A stretch of DNA of 28,686 nt from Atkinsonella hypoxylon (taxonomy: Eukaryota > Ascomycota > Sordariomycetes > Hypocreales > Clavicipitaceae), in the NCBI GenBank assembly GCA_000729835.1, contig JFHB01000294.1, positions 1 through 28,686 on the forward strand. The letters are read 5' to 3'. Each line of letters opens with the position of its first letter. Positions within the stretch are counted from its first letter, which is position 1. Shown here in pieces: positions 11,527 through 20,855 of the stretch. Position numbers and translations under genes: made by a program. A model generated the notes under the pieces. It had not been told where the DNA came from and searched no databases. It saw nothing but the letters and a program-made list of their open reading frames with translations.

Positions 11527-11903
11527 TGCAGTGCAGCGCTAAGCTTATTTCTTAATGGAAATAATTAATTAAGCAGTGCCTAATAAAACAATTCGCAGTG
11601 CGAATATAATGTATGTAGATGTATATATTTTGATGTTGCGCAACAATAGAACCTAGCTATTAAGAATAGCTTCAAAAGTGTGTATACACAGGGTACATAG
11701 AGTGCAGGAGGCACAGGGTGGGCAGAATAAAAACACTAGTATAGTGGCTGGCGATGTATGTGCGATAGGTATTAATAGCTTCCAGCAAGCTACTAATTTT
11801 TAGCAGCAATAGCTGCTAGCGCAGGTCTTAATATAGCTTCTAGTGGGTAATATAGTACATAATAGTAGATTTTCAGCGGGCTAACAGCTTGTAGATAGGT
11901 CTT

Positions 11904-11917
11904 CCGGGCTTATAACC
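11904..11917 (-). promoter_or_regulatory. Primer-binding site of copia-1, half initiator tRNA-Met type
   Basis: On the - strand GGTTATAAGCCCGG starts three bases after the 5' LTR end. As at 1324-1337 it pairs with the initiator tRNA-Met anticodon region (GGGCTCATAACC) with a single GAG-to-AAG change. This implies priming by an internally cleaved tRNA, as known for Drosophila copia and yeast Ty5. Confidence 0.72.
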
Positions 11918-12462
11918 TATTGAAAATAATAGGGATTACAGGACTAGATATCTAAGAGGGTAGTGGTCTCTTAGATTTAGCACCTGTAATTGCTCCTAGC
12001 AATTATTACGTAGTGGAAGCAGCAGCGGCCTAAATTAAGCTGTAGTGTATAGTATAGATCACGTAGAGGCAGTAGATAACTATAATAATAGTGGTATCTT
12101 ATATTAAGAGCGCTATAATAAACAAGTTAGTGAGAGTAGAATCTTAAATCTTTCTAGTCCCTTATAGACCCTCTAACTATATCGGCGGGCCGTAGTCGCT
12201 AGAAGGGGCTTATAGGCTACTTTATAATTTCCGCAAAAAGATTTACTATATAAAAACAAAAAAATCGACTTACAGCTATACAAATAAGACGCCTATATAT
12301 ACAATTTAATAAATTCCACTAATAATAAGCAACCCTTATAAGCAACTCTATCCAACAATTATACTATTAAATAGCCCTAATTCTTAGCTTTTAAATGGTA
12401 TACTTCTTGAATTTGTACTATTGCTAGTTGTGGAGAAAATCGCAGTTAAAGTTGACTATAGG

Positions 12463-12505
12463 TTAGGCAACTTTGCCTTAGTTAAATCTAGATGTTTGCA
12501 TCTAG
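12463..12505. promoter_or_regulatory. Paired hairpins in the copia-1 LTR
   Basis: Two short inverted repeats lie side by side: AGGCAA-CT-TTGCCT at about 12465-12478 and CTAGATG-TTTG-CATCTAG at 12488-12505. The second has intact stems in all three LTR copies (740-758, 5337-5354, 12488-12505), although the loop bases differ. The first is also present in all three. They could be protein-binding palindromes in U3 or RNA structure. Confidence 0.45.
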
Positions 12506-12555
12506 TAACAACAATATCTCTACCAAAAATCAACGTAACAAGACCTAATAAGGGT

Positions 12556-12561
12556 CACGTG
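12556..12561. promoter_or_regulatory. CACGTG palindrome (E-box) in copia-1 LTR
   Basis: The CACGTG core within GTCACGTGAT is the consensus bound by bHLH factors such as Cbf1-type proteins. It lies about 55 bp from the LTR start and is also present at 684-689, but is mutated to CACGTA at 5405-5410. Binding is inferred from the motif only. Confidence 0.4.
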
Positions 12562-12616
12562 ATAGAGCAACTAGTAGGCATAAAAATAGGCTATACAGGG
12601 TAGCTTATTTTTAACA

Positions 12617-12621
12617 GTTAT
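12617..12621. repeat. Target-site duplication of copia-1, right copy
   Basis: gttat directly after the LTR, paired with attat at 4765-4769. Confidence 0.7.
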
Positions 12622-13506
12622 CTTTAGCAAAGAACTCTTTCTATTATATAAGGAATTCTAGATATAGCTTACTTAACCTACTGCAGAAACGTTAGATTTA
12701 ATAGGTATAAATTCGCTTAATTTCTTAATAGTTCTCTATAATAAACCCTTCTATTGCAATTAGCAGTAGTAGTTACTCTTTTTAGTTAAAAGGGTCTTTA
12801 CTTTATTTTAGCTTCTAAAGGTAAGCTACTAATACTACTAAATATATATATAAATCTAGTAGGAAATCTAGGCAAAACAATAATAGGTTTACTTTTATAA
12901 GAACCTTATATAGCTCTATTTATTAAGAAAACTATTTCTTTTTTAGCTTTTCTAGAAGTATATATTCTTAGTGTAATTATAAGTAGACTATATTCTCTAC
13001 TTTAATGTTAATAAGCTTATACTAAGCATTATATTTAATCTTGCTTAAGGCATTTACTATACTAATAGCTATCTCTACCTCTTGCTAATATAGCTTTTAA
13101 AGTACAGCTATATTATTTATATCTATTCTATTGCTAGGAACTTTATTTAACTAGATTAAATTAATAATAGTAGCTAGTTAGAAACTATATATAAGTTTGT
13201 TAGAGAAAATCCCTATACTAGCTACTACTATATTATTAAGCTAGTGCTATAGTGCTAAAAGTATTGCAATCTATAGTATATCTAGATTTATAACTATATA
13301 GTATTAAACTGCAATAATAACTGTTTAATTCTTCTATTTAGCTATTCTATTTATCTATAAGTAGTAAGCTATAGCTATAAGCAATTTACTCTTAATTTAG
13401 GTAAATATACTTCTCTAAATATTAGAAATAAACTTTAGATCTTAGTTACTTATAATCTATTTAGAAAGGCCTTAGTTTAATAAATATAGTATCTATAAAA
13501 GTAGTT

Positions 13507-13511
13507 CTACC
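13507..13511. repeat. Target-site duplication of copia-2 A, left copy
   Basis: ctacc, identical to 19822-19826 on the other side of the element. Confidence 0.9.
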
Positions 13512-13826
13512 TGTCGACAGACCAAGGGTCTAATTTATACTCCTTCGAGTCGGTCCTATAACTAATTCACTAGTGCACTAGTATTTACATCAAAGAGGTT
13601 TAAATTCGGTTATCTAGAAGTTGTATCTAACTAGCAAAAGAGGCTACATTATATACCCTATTGGATGCCTTATATGCCTTAAGTATAGTGTTGTGTTAAG
13701 GGGGAATTAAGAGGTATTAGCAACCCTAATGTAAGTGGGGACTAGTGTGTAGGTGCAACTAATTAGCGGTTGTATCTACGTATATAGGTGCTGGAATTGC
13801 ACAATAGAGTTATAACAATTCTAACA
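13512..13826 (-). repeat. Copia-2 A 3' LTR
   Basis: 315 bp, TGTCGACAGACC at the outer end and TTCTAACA at the inner end on the + strand. The outer 130 bp keeps its CpG sites, while the inner 95 bp is heavily mutated compared with the partner LTR at 19507-19821. About 38 differences between the two LTRs by hand count, one of them a transversion. Confidence 0.94.
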
Positions 13827-13833
13827 CTAGCAG

Positions 13834-13844
13834 TCTCTCTTTTT
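13834..13844 (-). promoter_or_regulatory. Probable polypurine tract of copia-2 A
   Basis: On the - strand AAAAAGAGAGA lies just upstream of the 3' LTR, separated from its TGTTAG start by seven bases (CTGCTAG). The other end of the element has no purine run next to the LTR, which agrees with the - orientation read from the coding frames. The gap makes it less certain than the copia-1 tract. Confidence 0.5.
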
Positions 13845-13932
13845 ATTGTGCTAGTAGAGTAACTTTAACAGTTACAGTAATAACAAAATAGATTAAAGGA
13901 ATAAACAATAATAAATCTAACATCCTTCTGCA

Positions 13933-16900
13933 TTAATTTGTAGGTCTCTTTACTTAGCTTTCTACCTATATATTAGCCTTATTGTTGTTAATAAAGGATT
14001 TAAGAGTCTTATTTAGCGTTACTTTTGTTATTAAATTAGTAATATTATCTTTACCGTTAATCTAATAGATTTCGTTGATTTTGCGCCTTTTGTATAATTA
14101 ATGTAATGCTATAATGTTAATTATTAATCTCTTTTCCTTTATTATACTAAGCTTTATAAGGTATTTATACAACAAGAACGAATTCGTATAAACTACTAGT
14201 GGAATTAGTAGTATCTATAGCTGCTTTATTACTATATTTAATGTAGTGCTAATAGTATACAATATATTTACGCCTTACACTATACTGTATAGTTCTAATG
14301 TAAGTGTACTCCTTATAACTCTTTTACTTTTAATAGAGCTATATATAATAATGTTGCCTTTTATTATAAATTTAGCGTTCTCTTTATAAGCTCCTTTATT
14401 GCCTAGAATAATTATATATTCTATTTAGGAGCTTAAATCTTTATTATTTATAAAGGATCTATTAATAAATATATATAATTTAGTAGAGAGAAGGTCTATT
14501 AAGATATATTATAATCTATAGGTTTAGTTATTAATCTGCTATTAGAGCCTCTTATTTAGTTGTTTAATATTGTTAATTGTAATATCTTGCTGTTATACAG
14601 CAATAGAAAGGTTAAATATAGCTTCTAGTTAATAGATTATAGCAATATATATACTGTAGGCTTATTGCTTAATGTACTATTATTTTATTAAATCTATATT
14701 AACACTAGTAGTATTAATAGGTTAAATCCTCTTACTTTAACCTTTCTAGTAAAGAGTTAAAGTGCTATTATTAGATTTAGTTAATATATATCTATTAAAA
14801 ATTAGTAGCGTTTCTGCTGTTAGGCTCTACTTTAGCTTTACAGTAAAATTAGCTTTCTATAGTTTAGATTCCTTATAGTTAAAGAAGGTTCTATTGCTTA
14901 GTTCTAGTGTATTGTTAGTCTATATTTTAACGATTCTAAAGCAATTCTTATTGTCTAATATTAGTAAGCAGGGGTTATATATTAATGTAACTATACTTAA
15001 ATTATTACAGTAGTAGCAGAAGTATATAGACCACTAATGTATACCTGCTTTAGCGATTCTATATAGAGGCTTAATTACTTCTATTACTATATTATAGAGA
15101 TATAGGTGTTTAATTTAGTTAGGAAGTTATGCAATAATTAATCTATTTAAATTAGTGTTAAATTGTATATAAGCCTATATAATATTGTAGATCTATAAGA
15201 CAATATTGCGTTTTTAGAGAGATAGAGCTAGTGCTATAATTAAGCGTTAACTAGCTTATTAAATTGTTAAGGATTACATTAAAATTAACAATTTATTGCT
15301 ATTATTATATCCTTAAATAACTAGTCTTAACTTCTTATATAGTAATATAGTTCCTTTTCCTTTAACTTCTTAAACTATATAAGATTTAAAGATATAGTTA
15401 TTATATACAGTAGAGTTAAATTTAATAAATTAGAAGATATCTTTAGCTAATAGTGCGTTAATTTTAGCTTAGTTAGATGCCTTAAATAGAGCACCTTTTA
15501 CTATAATCTTATTGTTTTTTCTTAGTTATATAGCTAAGTTATAGTTTACTGTTTCTTTTGCAGAAAGGAAAATTTTATTGCTAAATTTATACAGTAATAT
15601 ATAAGTAGAATTAATATTACTACTAGAATTAAGATTATAAGGACTACTAGTAGTTAGGCTAGAAACAGTAATATATCTATTTAGTCTGTTGTTAAAAGTA
15701 GAGGAATTTTGTATAGAATTAATTAGAATAGAAAAATAGTTCTTTTTTAGCTTCTAGAACCTCTTTTTTATATTAGATTTAGATTAATTAGTTGTTTTAC
15801 CTTTAGGGGTCTTTCTCTTTTCTTTAGTAGAATAGAATTGCTTTTAGGTAGGGATTCTATATTGCTTTTATTAGGTATAACGTTAGAAACAGCAGAATAA
15901 TTATTAGATTTATTGTTATTATAGTAGTAGGGTTTTACAATAGTTATGCAAAAACGAATAAGGCTGTAAGGCATTTATATAGTGCACTCCTTACTATCTA
16001 TAGCAAGCAGCTTATAGAGGCCTTACTAGCCTTCTTTTTTACGCTATATATACACTTCTAACTGTAGAGGCAGTAAATGTATAGGTATTGTATTTAAGCT
16101 GTTGCAGGAGGCAAGAGTATTGTAAATTTATCTTTATGCTAAGCACTTTTAGGCTTTATTAGTAGCTTTACGTAGAATTAAAGCTTATTATATTACAAAA
16201 AGGCTTAAAGGTAAATTATCTGTTATACAGAAGTAGGAACTAAAGACTAGTAATATAGGCATAAAACTGTTAAGTTTAGTAGAATTATTAATAGCTTTAA
16301 TAGCTATCTAAAGCTTTTAATCCTTTATAATACTAGTATTAGTGCCTAATTCGTTGTTAATAATATTGTAAGCTCTTTATAATAAGCTATAGTACTATTT
16401 AACTTTACTAATGCTGTTATAGGCTTTAATAGAAACTTTATTAACATTAATAGACAATATTTATGCATAATAGCGGAATTTAGCAGATATAAAGTTCTTT
16501 CTAGCATTGTAAACTATCTAGTTAGAAGGGCTTAAATAGGTATTAATCTAGTATTCTTTTAATGCATTCTAGATGTCTTATACTTTCTACTTTTAGGATT
16601 CTAGAAAGCGGGCTGCCTAGAACGAGGTTGCAGAATTAATAATGTAAAGAATAAAGCTGCTGTCTAAATGTATAATATTAACGATAATTTTGTAGTTAAA
16701 GTTATAGTTATCTTTTAATGTAAATTAGAATTAACTAGGTAATTTACTGTTAAGTTAGCAGTAGTAGCAAACTTATATAATTCTATTAATAGCGTTATTG
16801 TTACTAATATCTTTGCCTATATATTGTAAAATCTTTGTTAATTGTTGTATAGAGGGATGCTTAAATTAACAATAAAGTTAATAGATTTACTTTTCTAATA

Positions 16901-18900
16901 AGAAGAATATAGCTGCTTCTATAGCTTCTAGAGTTTACTATAGATATCCCTATTTCTAGATAATAGGGACCTTTTAATTGCCTTAAATTAGTACGTTTTT
17001 AAGGTTGTTAAGCTTTATATACATCTTATCTATATTATTAATGCTATATAGAAATAGAGTGCTTATATTAATTATATAGAATATAATTAGGCTAAAGACT
17101 ATTAGAACTGTAATAAAGCCTATTAAAGTTACTAATTCTGCACTAAATGTAATTATATAGTGTTAATTAGATAGATTTATCTTTAATAAAGGTATTTTCT
17201 TCACTAGTGCTTATACTTAGTTAATTCTAGCTATTAATATACCTGCTGCTCTAGTGTTAAGCAAGATGCCTCTAAATGTCTTACTAGAATAACGTTCTTC
17301 TAATATATAAGATAACAAATATAATAAGGGATCTATAGAATTTAATTAATCTTCTGTAAATAGATCTTCCTTATATAGAGTATACTAGTAGGCTTCTTCC
17401 TTAAGGTTCTAGAAGATAGCTCTATTGTCTATAGTTACAGCATTAGTGAAGAATTATATAATTATTAGCTAAGGAGCTTTTCCTTTATTAGCTGTATTAG
17501 GTTCTTTAATAAATGCCTTGCTTATATCTTAAGCATTATTAGAACTATTATTCTATATAGGTTTACTTAATCCTTTATAAGCCTATAGATAGGCTCTAAA
17601 TTTACTGTCTAAAGAAGAGATTCTATACTTCTTATTATTCTACTATCTTTACTGTGCTTCTTAACGCTCTTTTTTGCTGTACTTTATTAACTAATATCCT
17701 TCTTTTCTATAAATAAAGCAGCATTATTTTTAGGTCTTACTTCTGCTACAGCTAGAGTCTCTTAAACGTTAATATTAACAGTCTATATAGAGAGCTTTAT
17801 TATTAATATTAAGTTAGTTAAATCTAATGTAGAATTAGCTAATTTCCTTCTATACTTCTGCAATACTAATTAACTTTTATAGGTTACTAATAAGCTTTTA
17901 GAATGTTATATTAGTTGTAAATTTAGCTTAGCTACATTTAAGGATGCCTTTAACTGCTTAAAGAGTCTATTTAATAAGTTTAGAATTATTTATAAAAGGG
18001 TTAAAAAGGCTATTATAGATATCTTAAAGGTTTTAGATTATTATATTAAGGCAGTTAAGTATAGATTTATTAGGGTTCTTAGCAATTATATTGCGCAACA
18101 TAATACTGTTCTATCTTTAATAATAGAACTACTTATTAGTTAAGGTCTTAAAGTGTTATTTAACAATTTTAACTATTTAGTTAAAGGTGTAATTTATCCT
18201 TATATTTATTGCAATTGTTGTAAGGTAGAATTTATATACTTTACCTATTAGTATTACTAAAAATGCCTTTATTATTGCTAGTTCTAAGAAATTAAGTTAT
18301 TAGTATAGGTCTTTAAGGATAACTACTTTTAGTATAATAAAATCGAATATATTGCCGCTATATTTATTGCTTTCCTTATAGATCTTTATAAGGTTAAGGA
18401 CTTTCCTTATATTAGTTTAGGAAGAATCTATTATAGAAGGAAGTAATAGTTATACTACTAAAAGCAGAAGAAATCTTATATTCTATAGTAAAGAGAGAGA
18501 AGATAGTATTCTTACTAATATACCTATTAGATTGCTAAGTATACTTAACAAAAGTAATAGAGAGAGTGCTAAAGGTATAGAAAAAGGGTTCTATAAAGAA
18601 GATTAAGGCTTCTTTACTGTAGATATAGGTTCTACATTTAGGTATAGATTTAAGTAGAATTTACCTAATACTACTTATTTATTAATCTCTTCTTCTAGCT
18701 ATATAGATTGTTTCTCTTTCTATAGTACTCTTTTAAGGGAATTAGTAATTTAGCTGCTGCTTCTACCTATATAGACTCTATATTTATATAGTAAATTGTA
18801 TAATACTTTAATAATTAGAGTAAAAGCTCTTTAAAATAGGTCTTTATTCTAGTTATAGAAGTTAAATTTAAAGTTCTTCTATTATTCCTAATCTCTAAAT
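13933..18900 (-). pseudogene. Copia-2 A Gag-Pol polyprotein, RIP-inactivated
   Basis: On the - strand a copia polyprotein can be followed for most of this span; the upstream limit is approximate because no start codon is clear. Gag core: NKYSGNIFDF near 18310-18370. Zinc knuckle near 17675-17720, family form CFICRKEGCWSTKH, here with two Cys changed to Tyr and Trp to a stop. Protease at 17241-17258, where DTGAAG reads NTRAAG. Integrase about 16100-16900, with DAGKNF changed to NARKNF and GKVER to GKVKQ. Reverse transcriptase about 14850-15480, including YEKSRLVIQGYN-like and LTQS.TIQRASQRL-like blocks, with the catalytic TDDT reading TNNT at 14911-14916. RNase H about 13980-14500, ending VKRPTN and TAA at 13933-13935. 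The 68-codon open piece at 15768-15974 is the integrase-RT linker. Every catalytic site examined is damaged by G-to-A changes. Confidence 0.88.
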
Positions 18901-19506
18901 CTTTAATCTTTATAAAAGTTAATTATAAAGGTAATTCTATTGTTTAAATTAGTAGTAGTAGTAGTTTCTAGGTTAATTTTATATATTAAGTTCTAATCTA
19001 TTAATAGAAGTTTCTAATACTTTTAAAGTTATTCTAGAAGCTTATTAAGTTATAGTTATTGCTTAAATTCTTATAAATCTACCTAGAGTTATTGTAAACT
19101 TATTATATTAGATAAGATTAAGTAGTATAGAAAGAGAAAGTAGGTGTAATAGAATTAGTATAAAGATAGAGGGATTTAGCTAGCTTCTAGCTAAGTTCTA
19201 AGATAGTTAAGGGAGTTAAATTCTATAGCATTAGCTACTAAGGGTTCTAGCTAGTAATTTAATTCCTTAGGAGTTTAATATTAATAATTAGTTAAACTAA
19301 AACGTTATTATAAGTAAATATAACTTAGTAACTAAGCAATTATAAAGATATCCCTTCCTTTAGTACGCTTTACTAGTTGCATTAGCTGCTAAGGGTTTTA
19401 GCTAACAGTATTATATCTCTTCTTGCTAAATCTAGCTAATCTATAGTTAGTTATGCTAATCTCTTTAGTTGTACTAAAGACTCCTAGTTAAGCAACTACT
19501 AATTAG

Positions 19507-19821
19507 TATTAACAGACTAAGGGTTTAATTTATACTCCTTTAAGTTAGTTCTATAACTAATTCACTAGTGCACTAGTATTTACATTAAAGAGGTTTAAAT
19601 TTAGTTATCTAGGAGTTATATTTAACTAGCAAAAGAGGCTACATTATATACCCCGTTAGATGCCTTATATGCCTTAGGCATAGTGTTGTGTTAAGGGGGA
19701 ATTAAGGGGTATTAGCAACCCTAATGTAAGTAGGGACTAGTGTGCGGGTGCGACTAATCAGCGGTTGTATCCACCCACGCAGGTGCCGGAATCGCACGAT
19801 AGAGTTATAACGATTCCAACA
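19507..19821 (-). repeat. Copia-2 A 5' LTR
   Basis: 315 bp. Its inner end has lost the TG (TATTAACAG for TGTCGACAG) through transitions, while its outer end retains a CpG-rich stretch ending CGATTCCAACA. The primer-binding site next to it (just left of 19507) is too mutated to assign to a tRNA. Confidence 0.93.
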
Positions 19822-19826
19822 CTACC
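19822..19826. repeat. Target-site duplication of copia-2 A, right copy
   Basis: ctacc, identical to 13507-13511. Confidence 0.9.
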
Positions 19827-20429
19827 TAAATTTCTACTGTATATATTGTATACCTAAGTATAAAGATTATTTACTTACTAAATAGGCAATTTACTAAATA
19901 CAGTAAGTTATAGGTGCTATATCTATCCTTTTGCTATAAAGTGTTTATTAAGCTAATTTTAGGTATATTAGTAATAAAATTAAGCGAAATTATATAGAAG
20001 GGCATTAGAACTAACTTTAATAACCTTAATTCCTTTACTAGCTTACTGCAGTTAATTATATTTTCTTTATAGGTATAGCAGTAAGTAATATAGGTTTAAA
20101 TTTACTTATATATCTAAGAAAAGTAGACTACTTACAATTCTACTGCTATTCTATAGGCGCTAAAATAGTTTTAATTATTATAAACTATTTTAAGAATAGA
20201 TTCTACTACCTTTATAGGTATATACAGTTAAAATAAGCCTTTTCTATTATAATAGTATAAAAGTCTATTGTTTTATAGGGTCTATTTATATAGTAGAATC
20301 CTTAGTCTTTATTATTAATTTTATTAATTCTATTTTTTGCAAAAGTCCTTAATACCTTCTATAATTATACTAAGCTTTAGATTAAAACTATAGCCTTAAA
20401 TAATTTCCTCTTTTAAACCTTTATTTAAT

Positions 20430-20434
20430 ACTAC
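20430..20434. repeat. Target-site duplication of copia-2 B, left copy
   Basis: actac, identical to 26746-26750. Confidence 0.9.
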
Positions 20435-20749
20435 TGTCGACAGACCAAGGGTCTAATTTATACTCCTTCGAGTCGGTCCTATGACCAGTTCACTAGTGCA
20501 CTAGTATTTACATCAAAGAGGTTTAAATTCGGTTATCTAGAAGTTGTATCTAACTAGTAAAAGAGGCTACATTATATACCCTATTAGATGCCTTATATAC
20601 CTTAGGCATAGTGTTATGTTAAGGGGGAATTAAGGGGTATCAGCAACCCCGATATAAGTAGAGACTAGTGTGCAGATGCAACTAATTAGCGGTTGTATCT
20701 ACCTATACAGGCGCTGGAATTGCACAATAGAGTTATAACAATTCTAACA
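20435..20749 (-). repeat. Copia-2 B 3' LTR
   Basis: 315 bp. Starts TGTCGACAGACC on the + strand and ends TTCTAACA. As in copy A, the outer part keeps CpG sites (TTCGAGTCGGTCC) and the inner end is mutated. Confidence 0.94.
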
Positions 20750-20756
20750 CTAGCAG

Positions 20757-20767
20757 TCTCTCTTTTT
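20757..20767 (-). promoter_or_regulatory. Probable polypurine tract of copia-2 B
   Basis: Same position and sequence as in copy A: a purine run AAAAAGAGAGA on the - strand, seven bases before the 3' LTR. Confidence 0.5.
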
Positions 20768-20855
20768 ATTGTGCTAGTAGAGTAACTCTAACAGTTACAG
20801 TAATAACAAAATAGATTAAAGGAATAAATAACAATAAATCTAACATCCTTCTGCA

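Larger units (their letters stand above)
10982..11920 (-). other. Copia-1 leader between 5' LTR and gag
   Basis: About 940 bp with a base composition much less AT-rich than the flanking relics. The part at 11597-11920 is shared with the fragment at 1321-1654; the rest has no second copy here. It contains one 62-codon open frame (described separately). Leaders in copia elements are usually shorter, so an additional function such as packaging or an upstream reading frame is possible, but nothing in the sequence proves it. Confidence 0.7.
4770..12616 (-). mobile_element. Complete Ty1/copia retrotransposon 'copia-1', RIP-inactivated
   Basis: A 7,847-bp element bounded by 696-bp LTRs with TG...CA ends and a 5-bp target duplication. 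On the - strand the order is: 5' LTR (12616-11921), tRNA-Met-type primer site, leader of about 940 bp, gag, protease, integrase, reverse transcriptase, RNase H, polypurine tract, 3' LTR (5465-4770). Integrase before reverse transcriptase is the defining order of Ty1/copia (Pseudoviridae). The LTRs differ from each other at about 32 positions by hand count, all but about one being transitions. The interior keeps far more GC and longer open stretches than the other elements here, so it is probably the youngest insertion. It sits inside the C-terminal part of the gypsy pol relic. Confidence 0.93.
11921..12616 (-). repeat. Copia-1 5' LTR
   Basis: 696 bp, the upstream LTR in element orientation (starts TGTT at 12616, ends TTCA at 11921). 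It should contain the element's promoter. It carries CACGTG at 12556-12561 and two hairpins, all within about 180 bp of its start, which is the U3 part. The + strand frame at 12421-12603 is antisense and is not considered a gene. Confidence 0.93.
12617..13511 (-). pseudogene. Ty3/gypsy pol relic, segment 3 (integrase core, C-terminus)
   Basis: Read on the - strand from 13511 leftwards, this gives the second half of a fungal gypsy integrase. Landmarks are IISNQDLKF (family form IISDRDPKF), a KSIF-like stretch, then AYY...RIAKQKNQT (family form AYHPQADGQSERKNQT), QHQLNN and a long C-terminal extension. Both catalytic residues of this part are changed: Asp to Asn in SDRD, and Glu to Lys in SERKNQ. 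Many TAG stops sit where Gln or Trp is expected. The frame joins segment 2 across the copia-2 A insertion when one ctacc duplication is removed, with no shift. Its left end is the copia-1 insertion point. Confidence 0.86.
13512..19821 (-). mobile_element. Complete Ty1/copia retrotransposon 'copia-2', copy A, RIP-inactivated
   Basis: A 6,310-bp element with 315-bp LTRs and a perfect 5-bp target duplication (ctacc). On the - strand the order is 5' LTR (19821-19507), gag, protease, integrase, reverse transcriptase, RNase H, polypurine tract and 3' LTR (13826-13512). It belongs to a different copia family from copia-1: LTR length, gag type and the polymerase motif (TDDT instead of YVDD) all differ. 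A second copy, B, lies at 20435-26745 in the same orientation, about 5-10% different by sampling and almost entirely by transitions. It is inserted in the gypsy integrase gene. Confidence 0.94.
19822..20434 (-). pseudogene. Ty3/gypsy pol relic, segment 2 (integrase zinc finger and core start)
   Basis: On the - strand from 20434 leftwards the frame shows LYIPIKVV and then the HHCC zinc-finger region of a fungal gypsy integrase (family form H...H about 30 residues before CxxC; here the His positions are largely changed and CYTYK stands for CYTCK). The start of the catalytic core reads SLNFITNIPK, where the family has the first catalytic Asp in DFITGLPK, so Asp has become Asn. Trp and Gln codons have become stops, as in the other segments. 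The frame continues directly into segment 1 across copia-2 B and into segment 3 across copia-2 A. Between the two copia-2 elements only these 613 bases of host element remain. Confidence 0.86.

Noticed and set aside
11597..11920. The stretch next to the 11921 LTR, shared with 1321-1654, first considered as part of a longer LTR of about 1 kb.
   Set aside because: It is absent next to the other LTR at 4770. TG...CA ends, equal 696-bp lengths, the primer site and the polypurine tract all fix the LTR boundary at 11921, so this is leader.
4741..12631. A 13-bp match (ttatctttagcaa) on both sides of copia-1, at about 4742-4754 and 12618-12630, considered as a long target duplication.
   Set aside because: It is not adjacent to the LTR on the left side, and copia elements duplicate 5 bp. 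attat/gttat directly at the LTR ends fits better. The 13-mer pair is most simply a short in-frame repeat in the gypsy C-terminus.
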